64,000 nucleotides of DNA from Streptomyces vietnamensis (GCF_000830005.1 NZ_CP010407.1:248001-312000); one strand, 5' to 3'. Shown: positions 26,095 through 35,262, counted from the stretch's first letter. Notes: generated from the sequence alone by a model not told the origin. Translations and numbers: made by a program.

Positions 26095-26211
26095 ACGTCG
26101 ACGTACACGACCCGCGATCGGCGGGAACAGCACTACAGCGACGGCAAGGCGTTCCGGCAGGTCGGCGGGCGCACTCCGCCGCAATACCCCCTGAGCCCGG
26201 GCCCGCGCTGA
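26095..26211 (+). pseudogene. Possible N-terminal stub of another methyltransferase
   Basis: After GAGGAG at 26085-26090, the frame from 26095 reads STYTTRDRREQHYSDGKAF then RQVGGRTPPQYPLSPGPR and stops. The Asp-Arg-Arg...HYSDGKAFRQ pattern resembles the start of class I methyltransferases, which would continue into the SAM motif. The first codon is ACG, not a usual start. It reads as the residue of a gene that once ended the operon. An overlapping 82-codon frame from ATG 26064 (TGATG junction) is an alternative. Confidence 0.35.
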
Positions 26212-26431
26212 CGAAGGGCTCGCCCGAGTTCCCGGTCAGGCTTCCGGTCTGGCCGCTCCCGGCCGGGGACCGGCCACGTGCGCCCTCGGCTTCGCGAGCG
26301 ACGGTGCGGTGATGCGGCCGGCCCGATCCCCCGGCGAGCGCGACCGGCCCGTCCTTCTGCGGGCGGACGCCTCACAGTTGAGACGCCCACCGCCGGGCCG
26401 CGCGGCCCCCGGCGCGCGGCCCGGCGGTCGG

Positions 26432-27859
26432 TCAGTTGGCCTCGGCCGGGACCGGGGCGGTGGAGCGGGACCGCACCACCAGCTGGGCGACGGCGGTGAC
26501 GGCCATATTCAGGACGAGGGCGATGAGTCCGGTGTCGAAGGTGCCGACGTCCACGCCGCCGAAGGTGAGCCAGATCAGGACGCCGACGCCGGTCAGGATG
26601 CCGAGCAGTGCGGGCACGGCGTCCAGGCGGACCTTCTTCGCCAGACCCATGACGATCGCCGGGGCGAGCTGGGTGAGGCCTCCGTAGGTGAGCAGGAGGA
26701 GGTCGGACAGGAGTCCGGGGCGGGTGAGGCCGAGGACGAGGGCGAGCGTCGCGGCCCCGATCACGCACACGTGGTTGGTGCGCAGCTGGGCGCGTTCGTT
26801 GCCGGCGCTGAGCAGGTTGCGGGACAGCAGGCTGGAGATGCCGACGACGATGGCGGCGGACGGCACCATGGCCGCGGAGGCGGCGGCGACCGCGACGACG
26901 CCGACGAGCCAGCCGGGGAGGGTCTGGCCGGCGAGGGTCAGGGCGACGGCGTTCGGGGCCGAGCCCTGCTTGACCAGCAGGATTCCGGCGAAGCCGACGA
27001 TGACGGGGATGCCGAGGGCGATCTGGTAGAGCGGCAGCCAGATCGCGTTCTGGCGCAGGGCGCGGCCGCTGCCGGCGGCGAGGACCGGCGGCCACAGGTG
27101 GGGCAGGGTGCCGAGTCCGCCGCCGAGGCCGGAGATGATGACGGCGGTGACGAAGAAGGTGGCGTCGTAGCCCTCCTGGTGGAACGTCAGGAGGTTCGGG
27201 TGGGCGTCCCGCACGGTCTCGAAGAGGCCGCCGATGCCGCCGTTCACGGACAGTGCCACGCCGGCGATCAGGACCACGAGCCCGATGATCATCAGGGCGT
27301 CCTTGAGGTAGGCGACGCGGGCGATGCCGCGGATGCCGGACCACAGGACGAAGGCGACGGTGAGGACGGTGGCGAGCACCATGCTCAGGTTGCCGCCGGT
27401 GCGGCTGCCGGTGGCGAGCTGCACGATCAGGCCGAGGCCGGTGATCTGGAGCTGGAGGTACGGCAGCAGGAAGACGGCGCCGACGACGGCGACGACCTTG
27501 CCGAGCAGGGGGCTGCGGTAGCGGTCGGCGAAGTAGTCGGCCTGCGTCAGATAGCCGCCCTTGCGGCCCAGTTCGCGCATGCGGGGCGCGGTGAAGTACT
27601 GCAGGATGAAGTTGATCGAGAGGTAGCAGAGCGCGAAGGCCGCGGCGACGCCTCCGCCGAAGGCGATGCCGGCGAGGCCGAGGAAGCTGAAGGTGGTGAA
27701 GGCTTCGCCTGCCTGGAGGAACCAGGTGGTGAAGGTGGAGAACCTGCGCTTCCCCACGGTCCATTCGCCGAATTCTCCGCGGCCGGGCCGGCGCCCGGTG
27801 ACGCCGACGACGGCGATGGTGACGATGCCGATCAGGGTGATGGCCATGGTGGTGTTCAC
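26432..27859 (-). CDS. Sodium:solute symporter family transporter
   Basis: 475 residues with about 13 membrane helices typical of the SSS (LeuT-fold) family: an N-terminal VGKRRFSTFTTWFLQAGEA, the conserved GGYLTQADYFADRY, and SGIRGIARVAYLKDALMIIG. It imports an organic solute with Na+. GTG at 27859 overlaps by four bases the stop of the 80-residue membrane protein that usually precedes this transporter class. The upstream amidase suggests the imported compound is an amide or that the released acid or amine is taken up. Confidence 0.9.
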   Translation of the reverse strand: MNTTMAITLIGIVTIAVVGVTGRRPGRGEFGEWTVGKRRFSTFTTWFLQAGEAFTTFSFLGLAGIAFGGGVAAAFALCYLSINFILQYFTAPRMRELGRKGGYLTQADYFADRYRSPLLGKVVAVVGAVFLLPYLQLQITGLGLIVQLATGSRTGGNLSMVLATVLTVAFVLWSGIRGIARVAYLKDALMIIGLVVLIAGVALSVNGGIGGLFETVRDAHPNLLTFHQEGYDATFFVTAVIISGLGGGLGTLPHLWPPVLAAGSGRALRQNAIWLPLYQIALGIPVIVGFAGILLVKQGSAPNAVALTLAGQTLPGWLVGVVAVAAASAAMVPSAAIVVGISSLLSRNLLSAGNERAQLRTNHVCVIGAATLALVLGLTRPGLLSDLLLLTYGGLTQLAPAIVMGLAKKVRLDAVPALLGILTGVGVLIWLTFGGVDVGTFDTGLIALVLNMAVTAVAQLVVRSRSTAPVPAEAN

Positions 27860-28098
27860 GCGACGGCCTCCTCGTGGCTGTCGTTCGCCTCGCGGTCGTT
27901 CTCGTCGTCGTCCGTGTGGTGGGTGAAGTGCTCGACGAGCACGAGCGCCGCCGTGGTGCCGGCCGTCCACAGCAGGCACCAGGCGAGGACGGAGGGGATG
28001 CCGAACCAGAGGTGCGGGCCGTTGACGAAGGGCAGGAAGGGGGTACTGAGGAAAGCCGCTACGGGCACGACGGCCCAGAGCACGTGCGGTGATCTCAT
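27856..28098 (-). CDS. Small two-helix membrane protein (DUF3311-like)
   Basis: 80 residues with two hydrophobic helices (VLWAVVPVAAFLSTPFLPFV and IPSVLAWCLLWTAGTTAALV) and an acidic tail rich in Asp, Glu and His (HHTDDDENDREANDSHEE). This is the pattern of the small partner encoded before many SSS transporters. Its stop overlaps the transporter start. It probably assists assembly or activity of the symporter. Confidence 0.82.
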   Translation of the reverse strand: MRSPHVLWAVVPVAAFLSTPFLPFVNGPHLWFGIPSVLAWCLLWTAGTTAALVLVEHFTHHTDDDENDREANDSHEEAVA

Positions 28099-28113
28099 CG
28101 GGGCTCCATACGG

Positions 28114-29640
28114 CTACGGGAGGGAGGGGCGACGGCGTCCGTGCCCGGTGGCGGCCTCGTAGGCGGCACCGGTCTCGAGCACGGTCCTCTCGGCGCGGGG
28201 CGGGCCCACGATCTGGAGGCCGACGGGAAGCCCGGCAGGGGTGCTGTGTTCCCCCGGGGGGCGACCCCCGGACCCCCGGCCGGTGAAACCGGCGGGGACG
28301 GAGAGGGCGGGTGAGCCCAGGACGGTGACGAAGTACGCGGAGCGCATCCAGTCGAGGTAGGTGTGCTGCGGCTCCCCGTCGATGTCGGTGGGGTACTCCG
28401 ACTCGACGGCGAACGGGGCGACCTGGCTGACCGGGGCGATCAGAACGTCGTACCGCTGGAAGAAGGCGGTGGCGGCGAGGTGGATGCGGGCGTGCCCGGT
28501 GCGGGCGCGGACGAGGTCGGCGCCGGTCAGGCGCCGTCCCTCCTCGATGTTCCAGACGAGGCTGGACTTCAGGGAGGCCCGGTCGCTGTCGAGCAGCGCG
28601 CCGAGACCGTGGTGGAACTCCTGGGCGCGCAGCGTGCGGAACACGTCCTCGGCGCCGTCCAGGTCGGGGCAGTCCTCGGTGACGGCGCAGCCGAGGTCCT
28701 CGAAGACCTGGGCCTGGCGCTCGATGACGTCGCGGACGTCGCGGTCGACGGGGACCCGGCCGCCGAGGTCGGGGGCGAAGGCGACGCGCAGGCCGGCGAT
28801 GTCCCGGCCGAGCGGTGCGCGGAAGCCGGCGCCCGGCTCGTCCAGGGAGATCGGGATACGCGGGTCGGGTCCGGCCATCACGGACAGCAGCAGCGCGGTG
28901 TCGGCGACGGTGCGGCCCATGGGCCCGGCGACGCCCATGGTGTCCCACAGGTTGCCGGTGGGGTGCGAGGGGACGCGGCCGGGGGTGGGGCGCAGGCCGA
29001 CGACGTTGCAGAAGGACGCCGGGTTGCGCAGCGAGCCGCCCATGTCGCTGCCGTCGGCGAGCGGCTGGAACCCGGCGGCGAGCGCGGCCGCGGCCCCGCC
29101 GCTGCTGCCGCCCGCCGAGCGCGTCAGGTCGTACGGGTTCCGGGTCGCGCCGAAGACGGGGTTGAAGGTGTGCGAGCCGGCCGCGAACTCGGGCACGTTG
29201 GTCTTGCCGATGCGGATGGCGCCCGCGTCCTGGATGCGCTGTACGAGGAGCTCGTCCTCGTGCGGGACGTGCTCGGCGAACAGCGGTGAGCCGTGCGTGG
29301 TGCGCATGCCACGGGTGGCGTGGGTGTCCTTGAAGGCGATGGGCAGGCCGTGCAGCGGACCCAGCTCCTCGCCGCGCGCCTGCCGCTCGTCGGCGTCGGC
29401 GGCGGCGGCCAGCGCGCCCTCCGCGTCCAGGGTGACGATCGCGTTGACGTCCGGGTTGTGGCGCTCGATGCGGTCGAGGTGGGCCTGGACGACCTCGCGG
29501 GCCGAGAGTTCGCCGCGGCGGATGCGGGTCGCGAGGTCGACGGCGTCGAGCGCGCAGATCTCGTCCCGGTCGGGGGTGGCGGATGCGGCAGGGCCGGGCG
29601 CGATGGAGCCGGAGGCGACGGGGCCGGGGGAGACAGGCAT
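28114..29640 (-). CDS. Amidase signature family hydrolase
   Basis: 508 residues. The Ser-cisSer-Lys triad is visible: Lys in PIAFKDTHATRG, the Gly/Ser-rich block RSAGGSSGGAAAALAAG, and the nucleophile region GSDMGGSLRNPASFCNVVGL. The enzyme hydrolyses an amide to acid and ammonia or amine in the cytoplasm. An insertion GRGSGGRPPGEHS near the C-terminus is low-complexity. ATG at 29640, first gene of the amidase-DUF3311-symporter operon, behind a palindromic operator at 29735-29749. Confidence 0.92.
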   Translation of the reverse strand: MPVSPGPVASGSIAPGPAASATPDRDEICALDAVDLATRIRRGELSAREVVQAHLDRIERHNPDVNAIVTLDAEGALAAAADADERQARGEELGPLHGLPIAFKDTHATRGMRTTHGSPLFAEHVPHEDELLVQRIQDAGAIRIGKTNVPEFAAGSHTFNPVFGATRNPYDLTRSAGGSSGGAAAALAAGFQPLADGSDMGGSLRNPASFCNVVGLRPTPGRVPSHPTGNLWDTMGVAGPMGRTVADTALLLSVMAGPDPRIPISLDEPGAGFRAPLGRDIAGLRVAFAPDLGGRVPVDRDVRDVIERQAQVFEDLGCAVTEDCPDLDGAEDVFRTLRAQEFHHGLGALLDSDRASLKSSLVWNIEEGRRLTGADLVRARTGHARIHLAATAFFQRYDVLIAPVSQVAPFAVESEYPTDIDGEPQHTYLDWMRSAYFVTVLGSPALSVPAGFTGRGSGGRPPGEHSTPAGLPVGLQIVGPPRAERTVLETGAAYEAATGHGRRRPSLP

Positions 29641-29734
29641 GGCATTCCTTGGGCAGCAGGCACGGAGAGCGTCGCCGCAGTGAGCCGGTCGGAGCCGGGA
29701 GTACGGCGCGTGTGATGCACCACAATGAAGCCGC

Positions 29735-29809
29735 TGACTGTTTCAGTCAATGGCCGAGACTCTATGAACTTTTAAGACACCAGATCCGCAGGGTTGATTT
29801 TTTCAGTCA
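29735..29809 (-). promoter_or_regulatory. Palindromic operator and promoter of the amidase operon
   Basis: TGACTG-TTT-CAGTCA is a perfect 6+3+6 palindrome at 29735-29749, and its right half TTTCAGTCA recurs at 29801-29809. On the minus strand the palindrome overlaps TTGACT, followed 17 bases later by CATTGT, a fair sigma-70 match. The adjacent Lrp/AsnC protein is the obvious candidate to bind. Confidence 0.6.
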
Positions 29810-29811
29810 CC

Positions 29812-30891
29812 CTACGAGGCTTCGCGATCGACTCCGGGGAATTCGACACCACTGCGCTTGAAGGACTCGACGACCAGATGGGACTGCACGGCCTCCACGT
29901 GCCGCACCCACGGCGAGACGGTGAGGAACTCGTGCAGCGCGGCCTTCGACGGCTGCGTCACGTCGACCAGGAGCTGATGCTCACCCATCACGACGGCTGC
30001 GTACCGCACCAGCGGCGACTCGACGAGCAGCCGGCCCACCTTCTCGACCTCGTCGGGCCTGACCTTGATCCACAGCAGCGCCTCGACCGGCAGGCCGAGC
30101 AGCGCGGGCTCGACCGCGGCCCGGATGCTCACGACGCCTTCCCGCGTCAGCGTCTCCACACGGCGCCGCGCCGTCGCCACGGAGAGCCCGGACACGGCCG
30201 CCAGCTCCTCGTACGTGCGTCGCCCGTCCTCGGCGAGCGCCCCCAGGAGCGCCAGCTCCTCCGGCCCGACCTCGACGTCCCGCGGAGCGGGTTCTCCCAC
30301 GGTCCCGTGCGGCCCGCCGAGCGCCTCGACCTCTCCGGCGTCCAGGATGCCGGGCGACCACTCGTGCACCGTGCGGAAGTACCGCAGCACCGGGGACACA
30401 CTCTGCGAGACCAGCCCCGGCAGCGCCGGCACCTCGTCCAGCATCAGCGACGCCAACCGGCCCGGCGGACACTGCAGCTCGGCCACGCAGTCGACCGGCC
30501 CGGCCAGCGCGTACGAGAAGATGCAGTCCGCGCGCCGCGCCGCCGCCACCGCGGCGTCCCGCACCGTGCCCGGCCGGCACGTCATCCGCAGGATCACCGT
30601 CTCACCCCGCATGACGAGCCCGCGCACGGCGACGTCCCCGCTCTCCAGCAACCGCAGCCCGCGCCGCGCCACCTTCCGCTCGGGCTCCCCCAGGGCCGCC
30701 GAGATCCGCCGCCACGAGGCCCGCCCGTCGATCTGCAGGGCGGCGACGATCCGCCGGTCCAGCTCGTCCAGCGGCCCACCGGGCGCGTCGGCGGGCACGC
30801 TCGGGTGCGTGGAAGGGCGCGCGGGCGGGGCGGCGGGGGCGGTCCGGGTGGCCGGTACAGGGTGCGTCACAGGAACGACCCTAACGACCAT
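29812..30891 (-). CDS. Lrp/AsnC regulator, duplicated HTH-sensor
   Basis: 359 residues with two AsnC units in tandem: helix-turn-helix LDELDRRIVAALQIDGRAS with sensor (residues about 42-180), then HTH ELALLGALAEDGRRTYEEL with sensor (about 205-345). A Pro/Ala-rich 40-residue N-terminus may be a mis-start. Such double-length members bind amino acids or related acids. ATG at 30891 lies within a 14-bp direct repeat (CCCTAACGACCATG and CCCTAATGACCATG, 30879-30906), possibly its own operator. It is upstream of, and same-stranded with, the amidase operon that it probably controls. Confidence 0.88.
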   Translation of the reverse strand: MVVRVVPVTHPVPATRTAPAAPPARPSTHPSVPADAPGGPLDELDRRIVAALQIDGRASWRRISAALGEPERKVARRGLRLLESGDVAVRGLVMRGETVILRMTCRPGTVRDAAVAAARRADCIFSYALAGPVDCVAELQCPPGRLASLMLDEVPALPGLVSQSVSPVLRYFRTVHEWSPGILDAGEVEALGGPHGTVGEPAPRDVEVGPEELALLGALAEDGRRTYEELAAVSGLSVATARRRVETLTREGVVSIRAAVEPALLGLPVEALLWIKVRPDEVEKVGRLLVESPLVRYAAVVMGEHQLLVDVTQPSKAALHEFLTVSPWVRHVEAVQSHLVVESFKRSGVEFPGVDREAS

Positions 30892-31060
30892 GCCCTAATG
30901 ACCATGGCAGCTCCCCTGCGCGGGGACGGCGGATCCTCCTCGGCGCCGCCCGCACCCTGGGGACCGCCCCCTGTCACGCGGTCCGGTGCCCGTCGCCGAT
31001 CCGCCCGATGACACCGGTCGCACCGACGGCACAGCCGTCAGGTCCGCGGAGAAGAGAGGA

Positions 31061-31097
31061 GAGGTGAAGGACCGCCTCCACGGCAGCCCTTCACCTC
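31061..31097 (-). terminator. Hairpin downstream of matB
   Basis: Perfect 10-bp stem GAGGTGAAGG / CCTTCACCTC around a 17-nt loop, 30 bases beyond the matB stop. No T-run, as is usual in Streptomyces. Confidence 0.65.
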
Positions 31098-31126
31098 GTG
31101 TCCGCTGTTGTCGGCCCCGCCACTGC

Positions 31127-32653
31127 TCAGGCGTTCGAGCCCGTGAACAGGTCCTGGTACTGCTTGCGGAGCTCGGCCTTCTGCACCTTGCCCATCACGT
31201 TGCGCGGCAGCGCCTCGACGACGCGTACGGCGCGCGGGTGCTTGAACCGGGCGAGGTCGTCGGCGACGAACTCCAGCAGTTCGGTCTCCGTGGGCTCCTG
31301 GTCCGGGGCCGGGACGACGACGGCCACGACCGTCTCTCCGAAGTCGGGGTGCGGGACACCGATGACGGCGGACTCGAGGACCGCGGGGTGGGCGTCGAGC
31401 AGTTCCTCGATCTCCTTGGGGTAGATGTTGTAGCCGCCGGAGATCACCAGGTCCTTGCCCCGGCCGACGATGCAGAGGTAGCCGTCCTCGTCGATGCGGC
31501 CCAGGTCGCCGGTGATGAAGAAGCCGTCCGCGCGGAACTCGGACGCGGTCTTCTCGGGCATCTGCCAGTACCCGCTGAAGACGTTGGGGCCGCGGACCTC
31601 GATGCTGCCGACCTCGCCGTCGGGCAATGCCCGACCGGTCTCGCCGTCCACCACCCGGATCTCGGTGCCGGGCAGCGGCTTGCCGACGGTGCCGGGCTTG
31701 CGCGGGCCGCCCTCGTACGGGTTGGTGGTGTTCATGCCGGTCTCGGTCATCCCGTAGCGCTCCAGGATGGCGTGTCCCGTACGGGCCTCGAAGGCCTCGT
31801 GATCGCTCGCGAGCAGCGGGGCCGAGCCGGAGACGAACAGCCGCATCGAGGCGCAGGTCCCCGGGGTGAGCCGGTCGTGCTTCACCATCCGGGTGTAGAA
31901 GGTCGGCACGCCCATGAGCACCGTGGCCCGGGGCAGCAGGTCCACGACCGTGTCCACGTCGAACTTCGGCAGGTAGTGCATGGAGGCACCGGCCGCGATC
32001 GTCATGTTCGCGGCGACGAACAGTCCGTGGACGTGGAAGATCGGCAGGGCGTGGATCAGCCGGTCCTGGTCGGTGAACCGCCAGGCCTCGAGGAGAGCCC
32101 GGCAGTTGGAGGCGAGGTTGCCGTGGGTGAGCACCGCGCCCTTGGAGCGTCCGGTGGTGCCGGAGGTGTAGAGGATCGCCGCCGGGTCGTCGGCGGAGGC
32201 GTCGACGACCTCGTCGTGGCGGCCGTCGCCTTCGAGGAGGGTGCCGTCGCCCTTGGTGCCGAGCGTCTCGACGACGAGGTCCCGCCCCTCGCGGTGCGCG
32301 TGGTCGGCCCGTCGCTCCGGGGAGCAGACCAGCACGCGCGGCCGGGCGTCGCCGATGAAGTACTCCATCTCCGCGCCGGTGTACGCGGTGTTGAGCGGCA
32401 GGAAGACGCCGCCGATCCGCAGCGTCGCCAGGTACAGCGCGATGGCCTCCGGGGACTTGTCCACCTGCGCGGCGACCCGGTCACCGGGGGTGACGCCGTC
32501 GGCGACGAGCCGGGCGGCGATCCGTCCCACGGTCCCCTCCGTCTCGCGGTAGGTGACCTGCCGGCCGTCGGGCAGCTCGAAGAGCGCCTTGTCCGGCTGC
32601 CGCTCCACCTGCTCGGCGAAGGACCGGTGGATGGTGGTGAAGGGTGGTGCCAT
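31127..32653 (-). CDS. matB: Malonyl-CoA synthetase
   Basis: 508-residue adenylate-forming enzyme. Core motifs are the P-loop AILYTSGTTGRSKGAVL, ERYGMTETGMNTTNPYEGG (A5, typical of malonate enzymes), FFITGDLGRIDEDGYLCIVG and the C-terminal catalytic lysine in NVMGKVQKAEL. It activates malonate with ATP and CoA to malonyl-CoA. ATG at 32653. It follows the decarboxylase by 17 bases and is divergent from a GntR regulator, the classical mat arrangement. It can feed malonyl-CoA to polyketide or fatty acid synthesis. Confidence 0.95.
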   Translation of the reverse strand: MAPPFTTIHRSFAEQVERQPDKALFELPDGRQVTYRETEGTVGRIAARLVADGVTPGDRVAAQVDKSPEAIALYLATLRIGGVFLPLNTAYTGAEMEYFIGDARPRVLVCSPERRADHAHREGRDLVVETLGTKGDGTLLEGDGRHDEVVDASADDPAAILYTSGTTGRSKGAVLTHGNLASNCRALLEAWRFTDQDRLIHALPIFHVHGLFVAANMTIAAGASMHYLPKFDVDTVVDLLPRATVLMGVPTFYTRMVKHDRLTPGTCASMRLFVSGSAPLLASDHEAFEARTGHAILERYGMTETGMNTTNPYEGGPRKPGTVGKPLPGTEIRVVDGETGRALPDGEVGSIEVRGPNVFSGYWQMPEKTASEFRADGFFITGDLGRIDEDGYLCIVGRGKDLVISGGYNIYPKEIEELLDAHPAVLESAVIGVPHPDFGETVVAVVVPAPDQEPTETELLEFVADDLARFKHPRAVRVVEALPRNVMGKVQKAELRKQYQDLFTGSNA

Positions 32654-32670
32654 GAGGGGGTGTTCCTCTC

Positions 32671-34056
32671 TCATCGATCGATCGGAGCGGTAGGGGCGGA
32701 GGCGGCGACGGCCTCGGGGAAGGCGTCGCGCAGTGGTCCGCCGAGGGCGACGGTGCCACGGCGGACGAAGTCCTCGTGCCGGCGCTCCAGCTCCCCCGGC
32801 TCGTAGCGGTAGTTGATCATCGCGCCATAGGACTGCCGCCACGCCTCGGCCGAGCTGTTCGCCGGCCAGTTCAACTGCCAGGCGGCGGCTCCGTTACCCA
32901 GGTGGAAGCGGGCGACCGGATCGAGGGGGCGTCCGTCCGCGCGCCGCTCGACCGCGACGTACCGTGCCAGGGCGGGGAGGAGCCGGGCGCGGAGCCGCTC
33001 GACGTCCTCCGTGCCGAGCTCCGCGGGTCCCTCCAGGGCGTCCAGCTCGCGGACGAGCGGGCCGAGGTCGGCGTCCTGTCCGGCCTGCTCACCGAGCCAG
33101 CGACGGAAGCCGGGGAGGGGCGAGAGCGTGGCGAACCGCGTCAGGTGGGGCAGTTGCTCGCCCACCTGCTCGATGACCTGCTTGATGAGGAAGCTGCCGA
33201 AGGAGACTCCGGCCAGCCCGTCCAGGGCGTTGTTGATCGAGTAGAGCGCCGCCGTGTCCGCGTCCGCGGGGCTGAGCGCCGGGCCCGGCTCGAGGAGGGG
33301 GGCTATGCGGTCCGGCAGACCGCGCACCAGGGCCACCTCCACGAAGATCAGCGGCACCTCCCCCGTGGCCGGGTGGAAGAACGCGTAGACCGCGCGGTCC
33401 TCCGGCTCCAGACGGCGGCGGAGCTCGGCTTCGCTCGCCATCGGGTGGACCCTCTCGCCCTGCATCAGGCGCCGGCGCAGTTCCTTCGGCGCGTCCCAGG
33501 TGACCTCCGCCATGCGCAGGAAGCCCCGGTTGAACCAGGAGGTGAGCAGGTGGTGGAAATCGTGGTCGAGGGGGCGCAGCTCGGGGTGGCGGTGCATCAG
33601 CCGGCGCAGGTCGGCGCGCATCTCGACCAGGGCGAGCGTGGCGTCGGGAGCGTGGTTCATACGGCGCAGCAGCTGCTGGCGGGCCGGCTCGACCACGTCG
33701 AAGAGCCCGACCAGCTCCTCCTCTCCGCGGGATCCGGCGGCGCGGGCCTCCTCCCAGCGGCGGAAGGCGGTACGGACCCGGTCGGCGTCGACGTCGAAGG
33801 TCCGGGTGACGTGCGTGAAGAAGGCCCGCTTGCCGTCGTCGTCGAGCTCGTCGTAGGCGGCGAGGGCCCTGGCCGCGACCGCGCGCATCGAGGCCTCGCC
33901 CACGTCGCTCATCAGGACCTCGCAGGCGGCGAGCAGCTGGTCCAGCGGGGGGTCGGGCGGCGGGGCCGACCGCTCCCCGGCCGCCGTGTCCGTGCCGCGC
34001 CGTCGTCCCAGTGCCTGGAACAGGTCGGTCAGCAGCCAGCCGTCGTGACGTTCCAC
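32671..34056 (-). CDS. matA: Malonyl-CoA decarboxylase
   Basis: 461 residues. An N-terminal helical domain (about 1-160) precedes a GNAT-like catalytic domain with the conserved blocks PLIFVEVALVRGLP, FYSINN-like ALYSINNALDGLAGVSFG, FATLSPLPGFRRWL and FHLGNGAAAWQLNW. The Ser and His of these blocks carry out decarboxylation of malonyl-CoA to acetyl-CoA. GTG at 34056. Operon with matB. No malonate carrier gene is found next to the pair. Confidence 0.94.
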   Translation of the reverse strand: MERHDGWLLTDLFQALGRRRGTDTAAGERSAPPPDPPLDQLLAACEVLMSDVGEASMRAVAARALAAYDELDDDGKRAFFTHVTRTFDVDADRVRTAFRRWEEARAAGSRGEEELVGLFDVVEPARQQLLRRMNHAPDATLALVEMRADLRRLMHRHPELRPLDHDFHHLLTSWFNRGFLRMAEVTWDAPKELRRRLMQGERVHPMASEAELRRRLEPEDRAVYAFFHPATGEVPLIFVEVALVRGLPDRIAPLLEPGPALSPADADTAALYSINNALDGLAGVSFGSFLIKQVIEQVGEQLPHLTRFATLSPLPGFRRWLGEQAGQDADLGPLVRELDALEGPAELGTEDVERLRARLLPALARYVAVERRADGRPLDPVARFHLGNGAAAWQLNWPANSSAEAWRQSYGAMINYRYEPGELERRHEDFVRRGTVALGGPLRDAFPEAVAASAPTAPIDR

Positions 34057-34120
34057 GTCCGCACCTTCCGTACGCCTTCGGTCTCGCCCGCCTCTGCTGC
34101 CGCCACGGCGTAGGATCCAT

Positions 34121-34151
34121 GGTGGCGGACGATATATATAACAGCGCCACC
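34121..34151. promoter_or_regulatory. Divergent mat operator/promoter
   Basis: Perfect 7-base arms GGTGGCG (34121-34127) and CGCCACC (34145-34151) frame an AT-rich centre with GATATATATAAC. It lies between matA and the GntR gene, as a MatR-type operator would. Confidence 0.6.
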
Positions 34152-34218
34152 GTAGGACACATCAGGGTTCGCGCACCAGCCCCGTCCGCTCGGATAACCT
34201 GACCGCTCGGAGGTGCAC

Positions 34219-34896
34219 ATGGCCCGGATCCCGGAATCCCAGCGCGTGCGCGACGCGCTCGAGAACGCTGTCGTGGACGGTCACTACCGTCCCGGCGAGC
34301 GGCTGGATCCCGCACGCCTGGAGCAGGAGTTCGGCTGCTCCCGTACGCCGATCAGGGAGGCGCTCCAGGCCCTGGAGCGCTCCGGACTCGTGCAGATCCG
34401 CCCCAAGCAGGGCACGTACGTCACCGAGCTGAGCGTCTCCGAGCTGGCCGAGCGCTTCGAGGTCATGGCCGAGCTGGAGGGGATGGCGGCGCGGCTCGCC
34501 GCCCGGAGCATCGACCAGGAGGCGCTGCACGAGCTCGAACGCGCCCTGCTCGAATGCGAGAGCCACGCGGCGGCCGGCGACGCGGACCCCTACTACTACG
34601 CCAACGCCCGGTTCCACGGCATCGTCTACGACTCCTGCGGCAACGAGTACCTGCGCCGGCAGGCGCACGCGCTCAAGCGGGCCCTGCAGCCGTACCGCCG
34701 ACTGCAACTGCGCGTCCCGGACCGCATGCGCCGCTCCCTGGCCGAACACCGCGCGATCGCCGACGCCATCGCCCGCGGCGACGCCGAGACGGCGGAGAAC
34801 GCCGCGCGCGACCACGTACTCGTCCAGGTCAAGGAGTTCAGCCAACTGGTGAGGACCTGGCGGCGGTTGACGGAGCCGGTGCGCGAGGCCGGCTGA
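34219..34896 (+). CDS. matR: GntR/FadR-family regulator of malonate genes
   Basis: 225 residues. Winged HTH (residues about 5-70: RVRDALENAVVDGHYRPG, GCSRTPIREALQALERSGLV) followed by an all-helical FCD ligand domain with metal-binding residues in NARFHGIVYDSCGN and SLAEHRAIADAI. ATG at 34219 follows GGAGG. Divergent from matA-matB with a palindromic AT-rich region between, so it most likely represses them and responds to malonate or malonyl-CoA, as known for MatR. Confidence 0.88.
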   Translation: MARIPESQRVRDALENAVVDGHYRPGERLDPARLEQEFGCSRTPIREALQALERSGLVQIRPKQGTYVTELSVSELAERFEVMAELEGMAARLAARSIDQEALHELERALLECESHAAAGDADPYYYANARFHGIVYDSCGNEYLRRQAHALKRALQPYRRLQLRVPDRMRRSLAEHRAIADAIARGDAETAENAARDHVLVQVKEFSQLVRTWRRLTEPVREAG

Positions 34897-34943
34897 GCGC
34901 GGCGCCGGTGCGGCCGTCTTCCCCGGTGCAACGTTCCTCGGCT

Positions 34944-35262
34944 TCAGTCGGCGGGCGGCGCGAGGTGAGCCGTGTCGTTGAGCGTGGTGAGGACCCGGCG
35001 TTCGTTCCCGTAGCGGTCTCGGCGGTGTTCGAAGCGGGTGAGGGCGGTGTGGTCCGTGCCGAACCCGATCGCGGGACTCGCCTCGGCGGCGATCTGCAGC
35101 AGCAGGTGGCAGGCGGCGTGGACGGTCTCGCCGTGTTCCGGGCCGTCGAGTCCGCGGCCGGTGATCAGGGGCAGGCCGAGGGCATCGGCGAGGAGGGCGC
35201 CGGTCGCGTGGACGCGCGTCCGGGACCCGGCGCGCACGGCGTCGAAGGACGTCGCTCACCGT
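34944..35262 (-). pseudogene. Truncated protein, resembles C-terminal part of a histidine phosphatase
   Basis: The frame begins just after a stop and reads SFDAVRAGSRTRVHATGALL then ADALGLPLITGRGLDG, continuing to FEHRRDRYGNERRVLTTLND. The Arg-rich helix and ALGLP resemble the middle of phosphoglycerate-mutase-like phosphatases, but the N-terminal RHG catalytic motif is missing. GTG at 35237 could start a 97-residue remnant. The family match is weak. Confidence 0.4.

Noticed and set aside
26432..29725. 1097-codon minus-strand frame spanning amidase and symporter
   Set aside because: Its 3' part is the symporter. The rest is a shadow of the amidase frame. The true symporter start is GTG 27859.
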